This document shows, in pieces, positions 7,820 through 16,969 of a DNA stretch of 64,000 bases. The notes under the pieces are model-generated. The model was not told the DNA's origin and searched no databases. It worked only from the letters and a program-made list of their open reading frames with translations. The stretch's first letter is position 1. Each line of letters begins with the position of its first letter. The position numbers and the translations under genes were made by a program. The stretch comes from SIG588 sp045591985 (GTDB lineage Bacteria; Bacillota; Clostridia; Oscillospirales; Acutalibacteraceae), in NCBI GenBank assembly GCA_045591985.1, contig JAZNTV010000035.1:1-64000 (forward strand), in the 5' to 3' direction.

Positions 7820-9088
7820 TTACTCGTCCCACAAACAGCGTGTGAGCATACTCAATCGCAGGACCAGCGGTTTCCCGTTCATCTCTACCACCATCAAACT
7901 ATCAGCCGAAACGGGCGACTGTTTGGCCACACCGGCGCTGTCTGCCTGATACAACGTAGTTTCGGTCAAAAGATAGAACCCGCGGTCGGCCGCCGCTATG
8001 TGGCGATAATTTTCCGTAAAAGCAATCTCCCGCACCGCGTTACCCACCGTGGTGATAACACGCAATGTGCCGCCGCGGCTTTCGCCGTAATCGCGGGTGA
8101 CCACGCCGACGCCCTCGTCGCTGAACGCATACCCTAGCAACACGGCGTTTTCGAACGATGTCACGGCCGCTTCGTCTTTGTCCGGATCAAACACCCATAC
8201 AGCCGTATCCCCCACCGCCGCCACGCGGCCGTTATCAAAATAATGCAACGAAGTCATCATCGCACCGGTCGCGCGGTAGGTGTGGATCGGCCCTTCTTTT
8301 TGCCCTTCCAACGAGAAGATATGCAAGGTGGAGCGCATATCACCGGCTACCGCCGAAAGCCCCAACACCGCGATCTCTTTTCGGCGCGGACTGAACGCTA
8401 CATCCACCACCATCAAGTCGGCGCTGTACCAATGAAACACGCTGTTTCCTTTACGGTCGAACACCAACACTTCGGACATGTAGCTTTGGGACGATTCGGT
8501 GGCGAGTACCACCTGTCCTTTGTTGCTCACGGCACCGCTGATGATGTTATTGGACACCTGACCGCTCAGCACCTCATTCTTTTTGGTGTGTACCGTGTAA
8601 CGCGTTGCTCCCAGTTCGGTCACCAGCATATAGTCGCCTGCCGTGGAAAGCAAGGGGTCGGCGTAGGTATGTCCGCGCGCCATCGTCTCGGCGCCGGAGG
8701 TGTTATACATCAAAAGCGACGTATCGGTCAGCACCACGGCGTTATTGCCGAAAGACTGCATCGACACCACACTGTCGCCGCTGATATCCAGCGGATAACC
8801 GTCGCCGCGGTCACCGCCGGTAACGGTACGGTCGAACCATTCGATAAGAGAGGCGGGCGCCAGGTTATCCCAGTTGCGCCAGATCAATACGCCGAGTAAC
8901 ACCACCGCCACCAACAGCGCCAAGCGAAACAATATCACCCAGATCACCGAACGGCCGCGACGGCGCGTCTGTTTTTTAGGTGAACGGCGTGCGGGGCGCG
9001 ATTCCGAAGCGAATTCGGTTGTGGGCATCGGGTCTTCTTTAACCGATACACGCCGTTTTTTAATGGTAACGTCCCGTTTGTTTGCCAT
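7820..9088 (-). CDS. DUF5711-like membrane-anchored beta-propeller protein
   Basis: Start at ATG 9086-9088 after GAGGATGGGTGAAT; an open frame upstream of it is not needed. About 422 residues: a basic cytoplasmic head with many Lys/Arg (KRDVTIKKRRVSVK, RRSPKKQTRRRGR), one transmembrane helix (VIWVILFRLALLVAVVLLGVLIW), then an extracytoplasmic domain of repeated beta-strand units (VVSMQSFGNNAVVLTDTSLL, AVSNKGQVVLATESS, AFSPRRKEIAVLGL) like WD/YVTN propellers. This architecture is common and functionally unassigned in Clostridia. It sits between truA and the cvpA pair, and may be linked to envelope processes by context only. Confidence 0.65.
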   Translation of the reverse strand: MANKRDVTIKKRRVSVKEDPMPTTEFASESRPARRSPKKQTRRRGRSVIWVILFRLALLVAVVLLGVLIWRNWDNLAPASLIEWFDRTVTGGDRGDGYPLDISGDSVVSMQSFGNNAVVLTDTSLLMYNTSGAETMARGHTYADPLLSTAGDYMLVTELGATRYTVHTKKNEVLSGQVSNNIISGAVSNKGQVVLATESSQSYMSEVLVFDRKGNSVFHWYSADLMVVDVAFSPRRKEIAVLGLSAVAGDMRSTLHIFSLEGQKEGPIHTYRATGAMMTSLHYFDNGRVAAVGDTAVWVFDPDKDEAAVTSFENAVLLGYAFSDEGVGVVTRDYGESRGGTLRVITTVGNAVREIAFTENYRHIAAADRGFYLLTETTLYQADSAGVAKQSPVSADSLMVVEMNGKPLVLRLSMLTRCLWDE

Positions 9089-9105
9089 ATTCACCCATCC
9101 TCCTC

Positions 9106-9840
9106 TCAGTAATATACCCGTGTCAAATACAAGCCGCACGCAGGAGCGGTATGTCCGGCGGCGGAGCGGTCGGGTGATGCCAGCAGTGCAGGGATACACC
9201 CTTCTTCCAACCGACCGCTTTCAATATCCAGTAAGGTGCCTGTCATGATGCGCACCATATTATACAAGAAGCCATCGGCCGCCACCGTAAAGGTGACCAG
9301 CCCGTTTTCGGCGGTGACAGTACTTTCCGAAACCGTGCGCACACGATCTTCCACCTCACTGCCGGCGGCACAAAACGCCGAAAAATCATGTTGTCCCAAA
9401 AAATCGTTGGCGGCACGTTGCATCTTCTCAACATCTAACGGACGTTGAAAGTGCCAGGCGCGCCCTTCTAAAAAGGGGTTACGAGCCGGGCGATTCCAGA
9501 TGCGATATTGATACTGTTTGCCGCGTGCATCGTAACGCGGGTGAAACTCCGCCGCCGCTTCGCGGCAATCGATCACCGCAATATCAAGCGGCAACCACGC
9601 ATTCAGCGCCGCCACCAATTTGTCGCAGGGAATGCACGATTCCGTCTCGGTCGCACAACAGAACATTTCGGCATGCACGCCCGCATCGGTGCGACTGCAT
9701 CCCGTAAGCGGTGAACGCACACCTGTCACCCGCTCGATCGCGTCTTGCACACACTGTTGCACCGTCACGGCGTTGGGTTGCACCTGCCAGCCGTGATACC
9801 GCGTACCGATGTATTGCAAAGTCAACATCAGCCGTCTCAT
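9106..9840 (-). CDS. truA: tRNA pseudouridine(38-40) synthase TruA
   Basis: Isomerises uridines 38-40 of the tRNA anticodon arm. The N-terminus reads LTLQYIGTRYHGWQVQPN as in TruA, and the catalytic Asp lies in GCSRTDAGVHA near residue 52. Conserved segments RKYxYxI-like (GKQYQYRIWN) and FLYNMVRIMTGTLL are present. 244 residues, normal length. ATG 9838-9840 follows the ecfT stop by one base, so translation is probably coupled. In many Firmicutes truA follows the ecfA-ecfA-ecfT genes, the same order as here. Confidence 0.95.
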   Translation of the reverse strand: MRRLMLTLQYIGTRYHGWQVQPNAVTVQQCVQDAIERVTGVRSPLTGCSRTDAGVHAEMFCCATETESCIPCDKLVAALNAWLPLDIAVIDCREAAAEFHPRYDARGKQYQYRIWNRPARNPFLEGRAWHFQRPLDVEKMQRAANDFLGQHDFSAFCAAGSEVEDRVRTVSESTVTAENGLVTFTVAADGFLYNMVRIMTGTLLDIESGRLEEGCIPALLASPDRSAAGHTAPACGLYLTRVYY

Positions 9841-9841
9841 A

Positions 9842-10657
9842 TCAGATCACCTTGGGAAATATAAAGTTGAACCAGATCAACAGCGCTACAGACGCCGCCA
9901 TCACAAACAACGCCACACCGTCCCGCACGGCCAGCCGCAACTGTTTCATACGGGTGCGTCCTTCGCCGCCGCGGTAACAGCGGCATTCCATGGCAAGGGC
10001 AAGTTCATAGGCACGGCGGAAAGACGAGGCAAACAGTGGAATCAACACGGGGAGCAACGCTCGCACGCGGCGGATCAACCCGCCCGATTCCATGTCGGCA
10101 CCGCGCGCTTTTTGCGCGGACATGATCTTATCTGTTTCTTCGATCAGCGTAGGAATGAACCGCAACGCAATGGTCATCATCATAGCGAGTTCGTGCACAT
10201 TCAACCGCAAAAGCTTCAAAGGCGAAAGCAACCGTTCGATCGCGTCGGTCAGTGCTGTGGGGGTGGTGGTATAGGTCAGCAGCGAACTGCCTACGATCAA
10301 ACAGAGAATACGCACAATGATAAACGCCGTTTTGGCAAGGCCCGCGTCGGTTACGGTAAAGATCCACCACTGAAACAGAATGGCACCGTCCTTGTTATAA
10401 AACAGGTTGAGCGCCGCCGTCAGCGTCACCAGCAACAGAATGGGGCGAACGCTCTTAAGGATCATCGAAAACGGGATGCGCGCCAACGCATATGCCACCG
10501 CCAGCAGCGCCACCGCCACCGCCAACCCTACCCACGTCTGGGGCAGAAACAGCGCCACGATATAGAGCACGGTGAGCACCAATTTCACACGCGGATCCAG
10601 TCGATGCATCGGGGAAGATACGGGGTAATACTGCCCGATGGTAATATCACGCAACAT
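9842..10657 (-). CDS. ecfT: Energy-coupling factor transporter transmembrane subunit EcfT
   Basis: 271 residues with about five to six hydrophobic helices, and the two short coupling motifs expected of EcfT: ARGAD (KARGADMESGG) and the second A-R/G motif in MECRCYRGGEGRT. EcfT links two ECF ATPases to interchangeable substrate-binding S-components for vitamin or metal uptake. The opening LRDITIGQYYPVSSPMHRLD, with a PxHRLDPRxK pattern, is typical. Immediately downstream of ecfA2 (stop and start 3 bp apart) with GGGGGA as binding site. No S-component is encoded nearby, so this is a group II module serving S-components elsewhere (inference). Confidence 0.93.
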   Translation of the reverse strand: MLRDITIGQYYPVSSPMHRLDPRVKLVLTVLYIVALFLPQTWVGLAVAVALLAVAYALARIPFSMILKSVRPILLLVTLTAALNLFYNKDGAILFQWWIFTVTDAGLAKTAFIIVRILCLIVGSSLLTYTTTPTALTDAIERLLSPLKLLRLNVHELAMMMTIALRFIPTLIEETDKIMSAQKARGADMESGGLIRRVRALLPVLIPLFASSFRRAYELALAMECRCYRGGEGRTRMKQLRLAVRDGVALFVMAASVALLIWFNFIFPKVI

Positions 10658-10660
10658 CGG

Positions 10661-11524
10661 TCATTCCCCCTTTCCGCGACGAAGGAGAGGCAACAGACGT
10701 GCCACCGCCTGTTCGACGGTATACACATTTTCGCCCACATCCAGACCGCGCGCACGCAGACCCATAAATACCCGCGTGACCGCCGGAATCGAAAGACCGA
10801 TCTCGCGCAACTCTTCGGCACGTGAAAACACCACCGCCGTTTCGTCATACATCGCCACACGGCCGCCGTGCATCACCAATACGCGATCGGCCACCTGTGC
10901 CACGTCTTCCATGCGATGGGAGACCAGCAACACCGTACATCCGCTCTCTTGCTGATAGGTCTTCACCTGACGAAGCAAATGTTCCTGTCCCGCGGGATCC
11001 AACCCCGCGGTCGGTTCGTCCAAGATCAACACTTCGGGGCGCATCGCCATCACACCGGCCACCGCCGCGCGACGCTTTTCGCCACCCGACAGATCAAAGG
11101 GAGATTTGTCGAGCAGATCGGCAGACAATCCCACAAACGAGGCTGCTTCCTTTACCCGTAAAGCGACCTCTTCATCCGAAAGACCCATGTTGCGCGGCCC
11201 AAACGCAATGTCCTGCCGCACGGTATCTTCAAACAACTGATATTCCGGATACTGGAACACCAGTCCCACCCGAAAACGCACCTCGCGAATCTTCTTCGGT
11301 TCGGCCCAGATATCCTTGCCACCGAGCAACACCCGACCGCCGGTGGGGCGAAGAAGCCCGTTAAAGTGTTGAATCAACGTGGATTTGCCCGATCCCGTGT
11401 GGCCGATGACCCCCACGAAACTCCCCGCTTCCACCTTGAGCGACACCTCATTCACCGCCGCACGCGCCGTCGGCAAACCGTCGGAATAGGCGTAGGTCAG
11501 ATTTTCAGCTTCCAAAATGGTCAT
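10661..11524 (-). CDS. ecfA2: Energy-coupling factor ATPase EcfA2
   Basis: 287 residues, ABC ATPase: Walker A GHTGSGKST, Q-loop around VGLVFQYPEYQLF, signature LSGGEKRRAAVAGV, Walker B LILDEPTAGLDP, H-loop LLVSHRMED. The FQYPEYQLF segment and the extended C-terminal region are typical of the second ECF ATPase. It should pair with EcfA1 and drive EcfT. GGAG in the last codons of ecfA1 serves the ATG 4 bp after that gene. Between the two paralogues, EcfA2 is assigned from the YPEYQLF form; EcfA1 has NPDNQ. Confidence 0.92.
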   Translation of the reverse strand: MTILEAENLTYAYSDGLPTARAAVNEVSLKVEAGSFVGVIGHTGSGKSTLIQHFNGLLRPTGGRVLLGGKDIWAEPKKIREVRFRVGLVFQYPEYQLFEDTVRQDIAFGPRNMGLSDEEVALRVKEAASFVGLSADLLDKSPFDLSGGEKRRAAVAGVMAMRPEVLILDEPTAGLDPAGQEHLLRQVKTYQQESGCTVLLVSHRMEDVAQVADRVLVMHGGRVAMYDETAVVFSRAEELREIGLSIPAVTRVFMGLRARGLDVGENVYTVEQAVARLLPLLRRGKGE

Positions 11525-11528
11525 AATT

Positions 11529-12371
11529 TTACTCCATCATCGAGGCAATCGCCTCTACACATTCGTCAACCGTCAATATGTCGGGCGGCAACGCCGCACC
11601 CGCTTGCCGCAGTGCATAACAAAGTTCGGTGGGTTGCGGCACATCCAGTTGCAGTTTCCGCAATCGCTCCACTTCGCCAAACACGGCACGCGGCGTTCCG
11701 TCCATCACGATGGCACCGTTTTCCATCACCACCACCCGATCGGCTTTGGCCGCCTCTTCCATGTAGTGGGTGATCAGCACCACCGTCATCCCCTGCTCGC
11801 GATTCAAACGGCGTACCGTTTCCATCACTTCACGGCGACCTTGCGGGTCAAGCATAGCCGTCGGCTCATCAAGAACCAGGCAACGCGGTTGCATCGCCAA
11901 CACACCGGCAATGGCCACCCGCTGTTTTTGCCCGCCCGACAGCTTGTGGGGGGCGTGCTCACGGAACTCCCACATATCCACCGCACGCAAAGCCGCTTCT
12001 ACACGCGAACGTATCTCGGCGGGCGGCACTCCCAGGTTTTCGGGGCCGAACGCCACATCCTCTTCCACCACCGTGGAGACCAACTGGTTATCGGGGTTCT
12101 GAAGCACCATTCCTACCGTGCGTCGCACATCGTATTTTTTCTCTTCATCGGCGGTATCCATGCCTTCCACCAACACCTGACCGCCGTTCGGAAGCAACAG
12201 TGCATTAAAAAGTTTGGCCATGGTGGATTTGCCCGAACCGTTATGCCCGAGCAACGCCGTAAAGCTGCCCTCTTCTATCGAAAGCGATACCCCGCCGAGC
12301 ACTTCGCGTGGATTCTCTTCGGTTGCATAAGAAAAGGACACCTGCCGTGCATCGATCATCGTCTTGTCCAT
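11529..12371 (-). CDS. ecfA1: Energy-coupling factor ATPase EcfA1
   Basis: 280 residues, ABC ATPase with Walker A GHNGSGKST, Q-loop VGMVLQNPDNQLVS, signature LSGGQKQRVAIAGVLAM, Walker B LVLDEPTAMLDP and H-loop LITHYMEEA. The NPDNQ form and the MLDPQGR stretch are the EcfA1 pattern. ATG 12369-12371 follows AAAGGAGGGGCGGTC. With EcfA2 and EcfT it forms the energising module. The gene begins 41 bp after the methyltransferase gene, in the same run of minus-strand genes. Confidence 0.92.
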   Translation of the reverse strand: MDKTMIDARQVSFSYATEENPREVLGGVSLSIEEGSFTALLGHNGSGKSTMAKLFNALLLPNGGQVLVEGMDTADEEKKYDVRRTVGMVLQNPDNQLVSTVVEEDVAFGPENLGVPPAEIRSRVEAALRAVDMWEFREHAPHKLSGGQKQRVAIAGVLAMQPRCLVLDEPTAMLDPQGRREVMETVRRLNREQGMTVVLITHYMEEAAKADRVVVMENGAIVMDGTPRAVFGEVERLRKLQLDVPQPTELCYALRQAGAALPPDILTVDECVEAIASMME

Positions 12372-12412
12372 GACCGCCCCTCCTTTTTACTGACTTTTTG
12401 GTTTATCCTTCG

Positions 12413-13285
12413 TTACAACACCTGAGCGCGCCAACGGGCCGTAGACCCGCAAGGCAACACCTGACCGCTCGCCGTCACAGGCAATCCGATCTCATCGGCA
12501 TCCACCGTGCCACCGAGTGCCGGCGGTATCAGCGTATGCAAAATATATCGCATCACCGACGGGGACAGCCCCGTGGTGTAGGAATTGATATAGAAAAACA
12601 ACGGGGTGTCGGACAGCAACGAAACGCAATCCCGTACCAAGGGATAGATCTGATCTTCCAGTTTCCACACTTCGCCGTTCGGCCCGCGTCCGTAGGACGG
12701 CGGATCCATCAAGATCGCATCGTACTTGTTGCCGCGGCGCATCTCACGCTGTACAAACTTGCCGCAATCGTCCACAAGCCACCGCATCGGGCGGTCGGCA
12801 AGACCGGATTCCACCGCATTTTCACGTCCCCACGACACCATCCCGCGGGAAGCGTCGACGTGGGTCACGTGAGCCCCTGCCGCCACGCACGCAAGGGTGG
12901 CACCGCCCGTATAACCAAACAAATTGAGCACCTTTACGGGACGACCGGCCGCACGGATCTGTGCCGCCATATCTTCCCAATTCACAGCCTGTTCGGGAAA
13001 CAGCCCCGTGTGTTTAAAGCCCATCGGTTTCAAGTTGAATCGCAGCCCTTCCCAACCGATCTGCCAACTGTCGGGCAGGGGACGCAATGTCTCCCAATGT
13101 CCGCCGCCACTGTTCGAGCGGTGATAATGCGCGTGGGCGCGTTTCCACATGGGATGGGTCTTCGGCGTGGTCCACACCACCTGCGGATCGGGACGAATGA
13201 GAATAAACTCGCCCCATCGCTCCAACCGCTCACCGTCAGAGGCATCCAGCAATTCATAGTCTACCCAACTTTTCGCTTCTCTCAT
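12413..13285 (-). CDS. Class I SAM-dependent methyltransferase (RlmI-like, rRNA-type)
   Basis: 290 residues with a Rossmann methyltransferase core: motif I VLNLFGYTGGATLA, the acidic residue of motif II in VTHVDASRGMV, and DPPSYGRG as the catalytic motif IV. This DPPSY form is found in the RlmI/RlmL-type family that methylates rRNA bases, though the N-terminal PUA domain of RlmI is absent, and the first 90 residues form a short beta-rich lead-in. ATG 13283-13285 overlaps the glmM stop (ATGA), indicating coupled translation. The RNA target cannot be deduced. Confidence 0.8.
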   Translation of the reverse strand: MREAKSWVDYELLDASDGERLERWGEFILIRPDPQVVWTTPKTHPMWKRAHAHYHRSNSGGGHWETLRPLPDSWQIGWEGLRFNLKPMGFKHTGLFPEQAVNWEDMAAQIRAAGRPVKVLNLFGYTGGATLACVAAGAHVTHVDASRGMVSWGRENAVESGLADRPMRWLVDDCGKFVQREMRRGNKYDAILMDPPSYGRGPNGEVWKLEDQIYPLVRDCVSLLSDTPLFFYINSYTTGLSPSVMRYILHTLIPPALGGTVDADEIGLPVTASGQVLPCGSTARWRAQVL

Positions 13286-14625
13286 ACCGCATATGCTCCT
13301 ATAGCCTGTTTTATAGTCTCAGCCAATGTTACGGCCACTTGATTGATCTCGTCGAAACCGCGTCCTTCCACCATCACGCGGATAAGCGGCTCGGTTTCGG
13401 ACGGCCGCACGGTTACCCGTCCTTCGCCGCCGAGCGATGCGTCAAGTTGCGCAATATGTGCCGCCAGTGTCTTGTCGGCCATATACGCCGCCTTGGCGCG
13501 GTCGTCGGCTTTCACAGTGAGCATCACTTGCGGCGAGCGAGGCATCTGCTCCCCGAGAGCCGACAGTTTACACCCCTTTTCGCGACAAAGCGTAAGCAGT
13601 TGTACCGCTGTAAGAAGGCCGTCGGCCGTGGGAGAAAAGTCCCGCAGGATCAATGCCCCCGTAGAGTCGCCGCCGAGCGCGGCATCAAGGCGGGCCGCCT
13701 CTTCGGCCACCATACCGACTTCCGCAATATGCACCGCCATATTATGTGCTTCACAAAAACGGAAAAATCCGAGATTGGCCAACGAGGTGGTCACCACCGC
13801 GCGCTCTTTCAGTATTCCTTTTTCTTGACGATCCCGTGCAAAAGCGGCAAGCAGACGGTCGCCGTCCAACAGGTTCCCCTTTTCATCCACCGCCACACAG
13901 CGCTCACCATCGCCGTCAAAGGCGATACCGCCAAAGCACTTGTGTACTTTCACATAATCGGCCAACCCTTCGACATGTGCCACACCGCACCGGTCGTTGA
14001 TGTTGTGGCCGTTCGGTTCGTGATTCAACGGCAGCGGTGTCGCCCCCAGATCGGTGAGCAATTGCACCGCCGCGCTTGCCGCACCGTTGGCACAATCCAC
14101 CGCCACACGCATACCGCGCAGATCCGCCGCCGTAGAAGCGATATGCCACAAATACTCCTCTGTGCCGCGCGATGTCGCCGTGATACGCCCGACAGCGCCG
14201 CCGACAGGACACGGGATCGCGCCCGCGCCGTCCAGCAGCACTGCTTCGATACGTCGAAGCTGCGCTGTCGTCAGTCGCCCCGCGGCGTCAAACAGCTTCA
14301 GCCCGTTATAGTCACACGGCGTGTGGGAGGCCGCTATCGCCACACCAAGCGCGGCGTTTCTCACACGCGTGATATGCGCCACCGCCGGTGTGGGCACCAC
14401 CCCAAGCAGTTCCACATCGGCCCCCACCGAACACAGGCCCGCCGCCAGGGCCGCCGCCAACATTTCAGAAGAGGCGCGGGTATCCCAACCGACGACCACC
14501 TGTGGACGCGATACCCCGTCCGCCAGCGTTACAACGGCAGCCCGACCGATATTCATTACCGTCTCGCAGGTCAGACCGGCATTGGCAATGCCGCGTGCGC
14601 CGTCGCTGCCGAAGAGTCGTCCCAT
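13282..14625 (-). CDS. glmM: Phosphoglucosamine mutase GlmM
   Basis: Converts glucosamine-6-phosphate to glucosamine-1-phosphate for UDP-GlcNAc and hence peptidoglycan. About 447 residues from ATG 14623-14625 (AAAGGA 9 nt upstream); the open frame extends further but GRLFGSDGARGIAN is the standard N-terminus. The phosphoserine loop reads AASHTPCDYNG (usually SASHNP, so Asn and Pro positions differ), the metal loop DGDGER and the phosphate-binding loop RPSETEPLIRVM. The RPSETEP motif separates it from phosphomannomutases. Its 5' untranslated region is formed by an inverted-repeat element. Confidence 0.9.
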   Translation of the reverse strand: MGRLFGSDGARGIANAGLTCETVMNIGRAAVVTLADGVSRPQVVVGWDTRASSEMLAAALAAGLCSVGADVELLGVVPTPAVAHITRVRNAALGVAIAASHTPCDYNGLKLFDAAGRLTTAQLRRIEAVLLDGAGAIPCPVGGAVGRITATSRGTEEYLWHIASTAADLRGMRVAVDCANGAASAAVQLLTDLGATPLPLNHEPNGHNINDRCGVAHVEGLADYVKVHKCFGGIAFDGDGERCVAVDEKGNLLDGDRLLAAFARDRQEKGILKERAVVTTSLANLGFFRFCEAHNMAVHIAEVGMVAEEAARLDAALGGDSTGALILRDFSPTADGLLTAVQLLTLCREKGCKLSALGEQMPRSPQVMLTVKADDRAKAAYMADKTLAAHIAQLDASLGGEGRVTVRPSETEPLIRVMVEGRGFDEINQVAVTLAETIKQAIGAYAV

Positions 14626-14642
14626 GTTTCCCATTCCTTTCT

Positions 14643-14784
14643 TAGGGTAAGCAATCAACCCCGAAGCCGCCTCAAAGCGGGATGTTTCGTTGCGTTTTAC
14701 TTTGCCCATACTTGCAAGGCGCGACAATGGGCGGGTGAAACTCCGCCTTTTAAAAACAGCGTTCGGGTTTCACTGCTCACCCTA
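14643..14784. mobile_element. Miniature inverted-repeat element between ruvB and glmM
   Basis: The 142-bp segment starts TAGGGTAAGCAATCAA (14643) and, read from the other end on the minus strand, starts TAGGGTGAGCAGTGAA (14784). Imperfect terminal inverted repeats of about 23 bp end in CCCGAA. Relatives of these ends occur at 27853-27894 and 51371-51408. No transposase is inside. The first three bases of the right end form the ruvB TAG stop. No clear target-site duplication was seen, so calling it a MITE is inference. Confidence 0.55.
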
Positions 14785-15804
14785 TCCGAAAGTCTGCTGT
14801 CCCGGCTGCGGGATCCCCAAATGGGCATAGGCCGCAGGCAACACCACACGCCCGCGCGGTGTACGGGAAAGAAATCCGATCTGCATCAGATACGGTTCAT
14901 ACACATCTTCGATGGTGACCGCTTCTTCGCCGATCACCGCCGCCAACGTATCCAGGCCGACAGGGCCGCCGTTGTAGTGGTCGATCATCGCTTGCAGCAT
15001 ACGGCGATCCACCATATCCAGCCCCAGTTCATCCACTTCCAAACGGTCCAGCGCCGTCTGTGCCGCGACGGCGTTGATCACACCGCCGTTCAAGATCTGC
15101 GCAAAATCGCGCACCCGTTTTAACATGCGGTTAGCAATACGCGGTGTGCCGCGACACCGCGAGGCGATCTCCAACGCGCCGTCTTCGTCACAGGGGATAT
15201 CCAATATCCCCGCCGAACGGCGCACGATCTTCGCCAGTTCTTCGGGAGTATACAATTCCAAACGGGAGATCACGCCGAAGCGGTCACGCAAGGGGGCGGA
15301 AAGCTGCCCGGCACGCGTAGTCGCACCGATCAAGGTGAATTTCGGCAACGGCAGATGGATAGACATCGCGCCCTGCCCTTTCCCGTTCATAATATCAATG
15401 GCAAAATCCTCCATGGCGGGGTACAGAATCTCTTCCACCGCACGGGGCAAACGATGAATTTCATCGATAAACAACACATCTCCCACATCGAGGTTCGTGA
15501 GCATTGCCGCAAGGTCGCCCGGACGTTCCAACGCCGGACCCGACGTAATGCGGAAATTTACCCCCATCTCGTTTGCGATGATGGCGGCAAGCGTCGTTTT
15601 ACCGAGACCGGGCGGGCCATACAGCAACACATGGTCGAGCACATCACCGCGCTGTTTGGCCGCATCGATAAAGACCGAGAGGTTTTCTTTCACTTTTTCC
15701 TGTCCGATATACTCCGCAAGAGCACGCGGTCGCAATGAGTTTTCCGCCTCGTCCTCGGGGATATATTCGGTCGTTACCATACGGTTTTCGTAATCCAACT
15801 CCAC
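14782..15804 (-). CDS. ruvB: Holliday junction branch migration helicase RuvB
   Basis: 340 residues, AAA+ motor that pairs with RuvA for branch migration. Walker A GPPGLGKTT, Walker B LFIDEIHRL, sensor-1 TLIGATTRAG, arginine-finger region LRDRFG and a C-terminal winged helix (TLAAVIGEEAVTIEDVYEPYL-type) are intact. The annotated start is GTG 15802-15804 with AAGGGG about 10 nt before it; an internal ATG eight codons later has no site. The TAG stop lies exactly at the end of the inverted-repeat element. Part of ruvC-ruvA-ruvB, 6 bp after ruvA. Confidence 0.95.
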   Translation of the reverse strand: MELDYENRMVTTEYIPEDEAENSLRPRALAEYIGQEKVKENLSVFIDAAKQRGDVLDHVLLYGPPGLGKTTLAAIIANEMGVNFRITSGPALERPGDLAAMLTNLDVGDVLFIDEIHRLPRAVEEILYPAMEDFAIDIMNGKGQGAMSIHLPLPKFTLIGATTRAGQLSAPLRDRFGVISRLELYTPEELAKIVRRSAGILDIPCDEDGALEIASRCRGTPRIANRMLKRVRDFAQILNGGVINAVAAQTALDRLEVDELGLDMVDRRMLQAMIDHYNGGPVGLDTLAAVIGEEAVTIEDVYEPYLMQIGFLSRTPRGRVVLPAAYAHLGIPQPGQQTFG

Positions 15805-15810
15805 GCGCCG

Positions 15811-16410
15811 TTACCCCCTTTTCGCAAGGCTCTTCAGCGCCTCACGCACCAATTCGTTCACCGAAAGCGCACTGTCCAGGCGACCGACGGCGGCCGAAGC
15901 CTCTGCCGCCGAAAAGCCGAGCACCGTCAACGCATTCACCGCTTCGGCGGCATTCCCTGCGGCCGAAACCGTTCCCTGCGGCATCACCGCATCGCCGTCG
16001 GTCACAGCGGCCCCCATCTTATCCTTCAATTCCAACACCACACGTTGCGCCAACTTCGGGCCGACCCCTTGTGCACGTGTGATGGTCTTATGATCTCCCG
16101 TTGCAATGGCAAGTGCCAACTTGTCGGGCGAAAGTTCCGACAAAATGGCAATGGCTGCTTTCGGTCCCACACCGCTGACCGATGTCAGCTGGGTAAAACA
16201 GCGGCGTTCCGCCGTATCGGCAAAGCCAAACAGTTCCATTGCATCTTCTCTCACATTCAAGACGGTATACAGCATGACCTCGTCCCCTTGTGCGGGCAAC
16301 TGACGAGCCGTATTCATCGTGATCTGACACGCCATTCCCACGCCGCCGCATTCCACCACCGCCAGACGGGGTTCGATATGAATGAGCGTTCCGCGTACAC
16401 TGTGGATCAT
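15811..16410 (-). CDS. ruvA: Holliday junction binding protein RuvA
   Basis: 199 residues starting MIHSVRGTLI after GGAGGCACGACAA; the open frame further upstream is an artefact. The N-terminal OB-fold (GTLIHIEPRLAVVECGGVG), two helix-hairpin-helix segments (LTSVSGVGPKAAIAIL and ITRAQGVGPKLAQRVVLELKDK) and the C-terminal RuvB-contacting domain (ALTVLGFSAAEASAAV) occur in order. It tetramerises on Holliday junctions and recruits RuvB. ATG 16408-16410 overlaps the ruvC stop as ATGA. Confidence 0.95.
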   Translation of the reverse strand: MIHSVRGTLIHIEPRLAVVECGGVGMACQITMNTARQLPAQGDEVMLYTVLNVREDAMELFGFADTAERRCFTQLTSVSGVGPKAAIAILSELSPDKLALAIATGDHKTITRAQGVGPKLAQRVVLELKDKMGAAVTDGDAVMPQGTVSAAGNAAEAVNALTVLGFSAAEASAAVGRLDSALSVNELVREALKSLAKRG

Positions 16411-16937
16411 TTGTCGTGCCTCCTTTGTTGATTCATCCGTTGTTGCAATAAGTTCTGTTTTAACACCGTGCCGCCGGTTTGCCCGTGACAGATGGCGATT
16501 GCCAACGCATCCGCCGTATCGTCGGGATGCGGCACCTCTTTTAAGTTCAATAAACGACGGGTCATTTCCATCACTTGCGGTTTCTGGGCGCGACCGAATC
16601 CGCACACCGCCGACTTCACCTGCAGCGGGGTATATTCAAACACCGGCACGCCGCTCTTTTTCAGCGCCAACAAGGTGACACCGCGCGCCTGTGCCACATC
16701 GATCGCAGTCTTTTGGTTGTTTTGAAAATACAGCCGTTCCACCGCCGCCGCTTCGGGTCTGTATTTCGCACACAGCAGTTGTAACTGCTCGTAAATGTAT
16801 TCCAGTCGCACGGCAAAATCCATGCCGGCCGGGGTGGTCACGGCGCCAAACGCCAACGGCGTAAAACGGCCGTGCTCATATTGTACACATCCCCAACCGA
16901 CGATAGCATAGCCGGGGTCGATACCCAAAATGATCAC
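16407..16937 (-). CDS. ruvC: Holliday junction endonuclease RuvC
   Basis: 176 residues from GTG 16935-16937 after GGGGAGG; this start places GIDPG near residue 4-8 as in RuvC, whereas the longer frame adds MGRWRC with no support. Acidic catalytic residues are visible in ILGIDPG, AAVERLYFQNN and DDTADALAIA. It resolves Holliday junctions by paired nicks. First gene of the long minus-strand operon, with a promoter 33 bp upstream. No LexA-type GAAC-N4-GTTC box was seen, so SOS control is not supported. Confidence 0.95.
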   Translation of the reverse strand: MIILGIDPGYAIVGWGCVQYEHGRFTPLAFGAVTTPAGMDFAVRLEYIYEQLQLLCAKYRPEAAAVERLYFQNNQKTAIDVAQARGVTLLALKKSGVPVFEYTPLQVKSAVCGFGRAQKPQVMEMTRRLLNLKEVPHPDDTADALAIAICHGQTGGTVLKQNLLQQRMNQQRRHDK

Positions 16938-16969
16938 GCAGCGCCACCTCCCCACTCTATATTTAAATT

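Noticed and set aside
13339..15123. 594-codon plus-strand frame opposite glmM and ruvB
   Set aside because: Antisense shadow; crosses two real genes and the inverted-repeat element.
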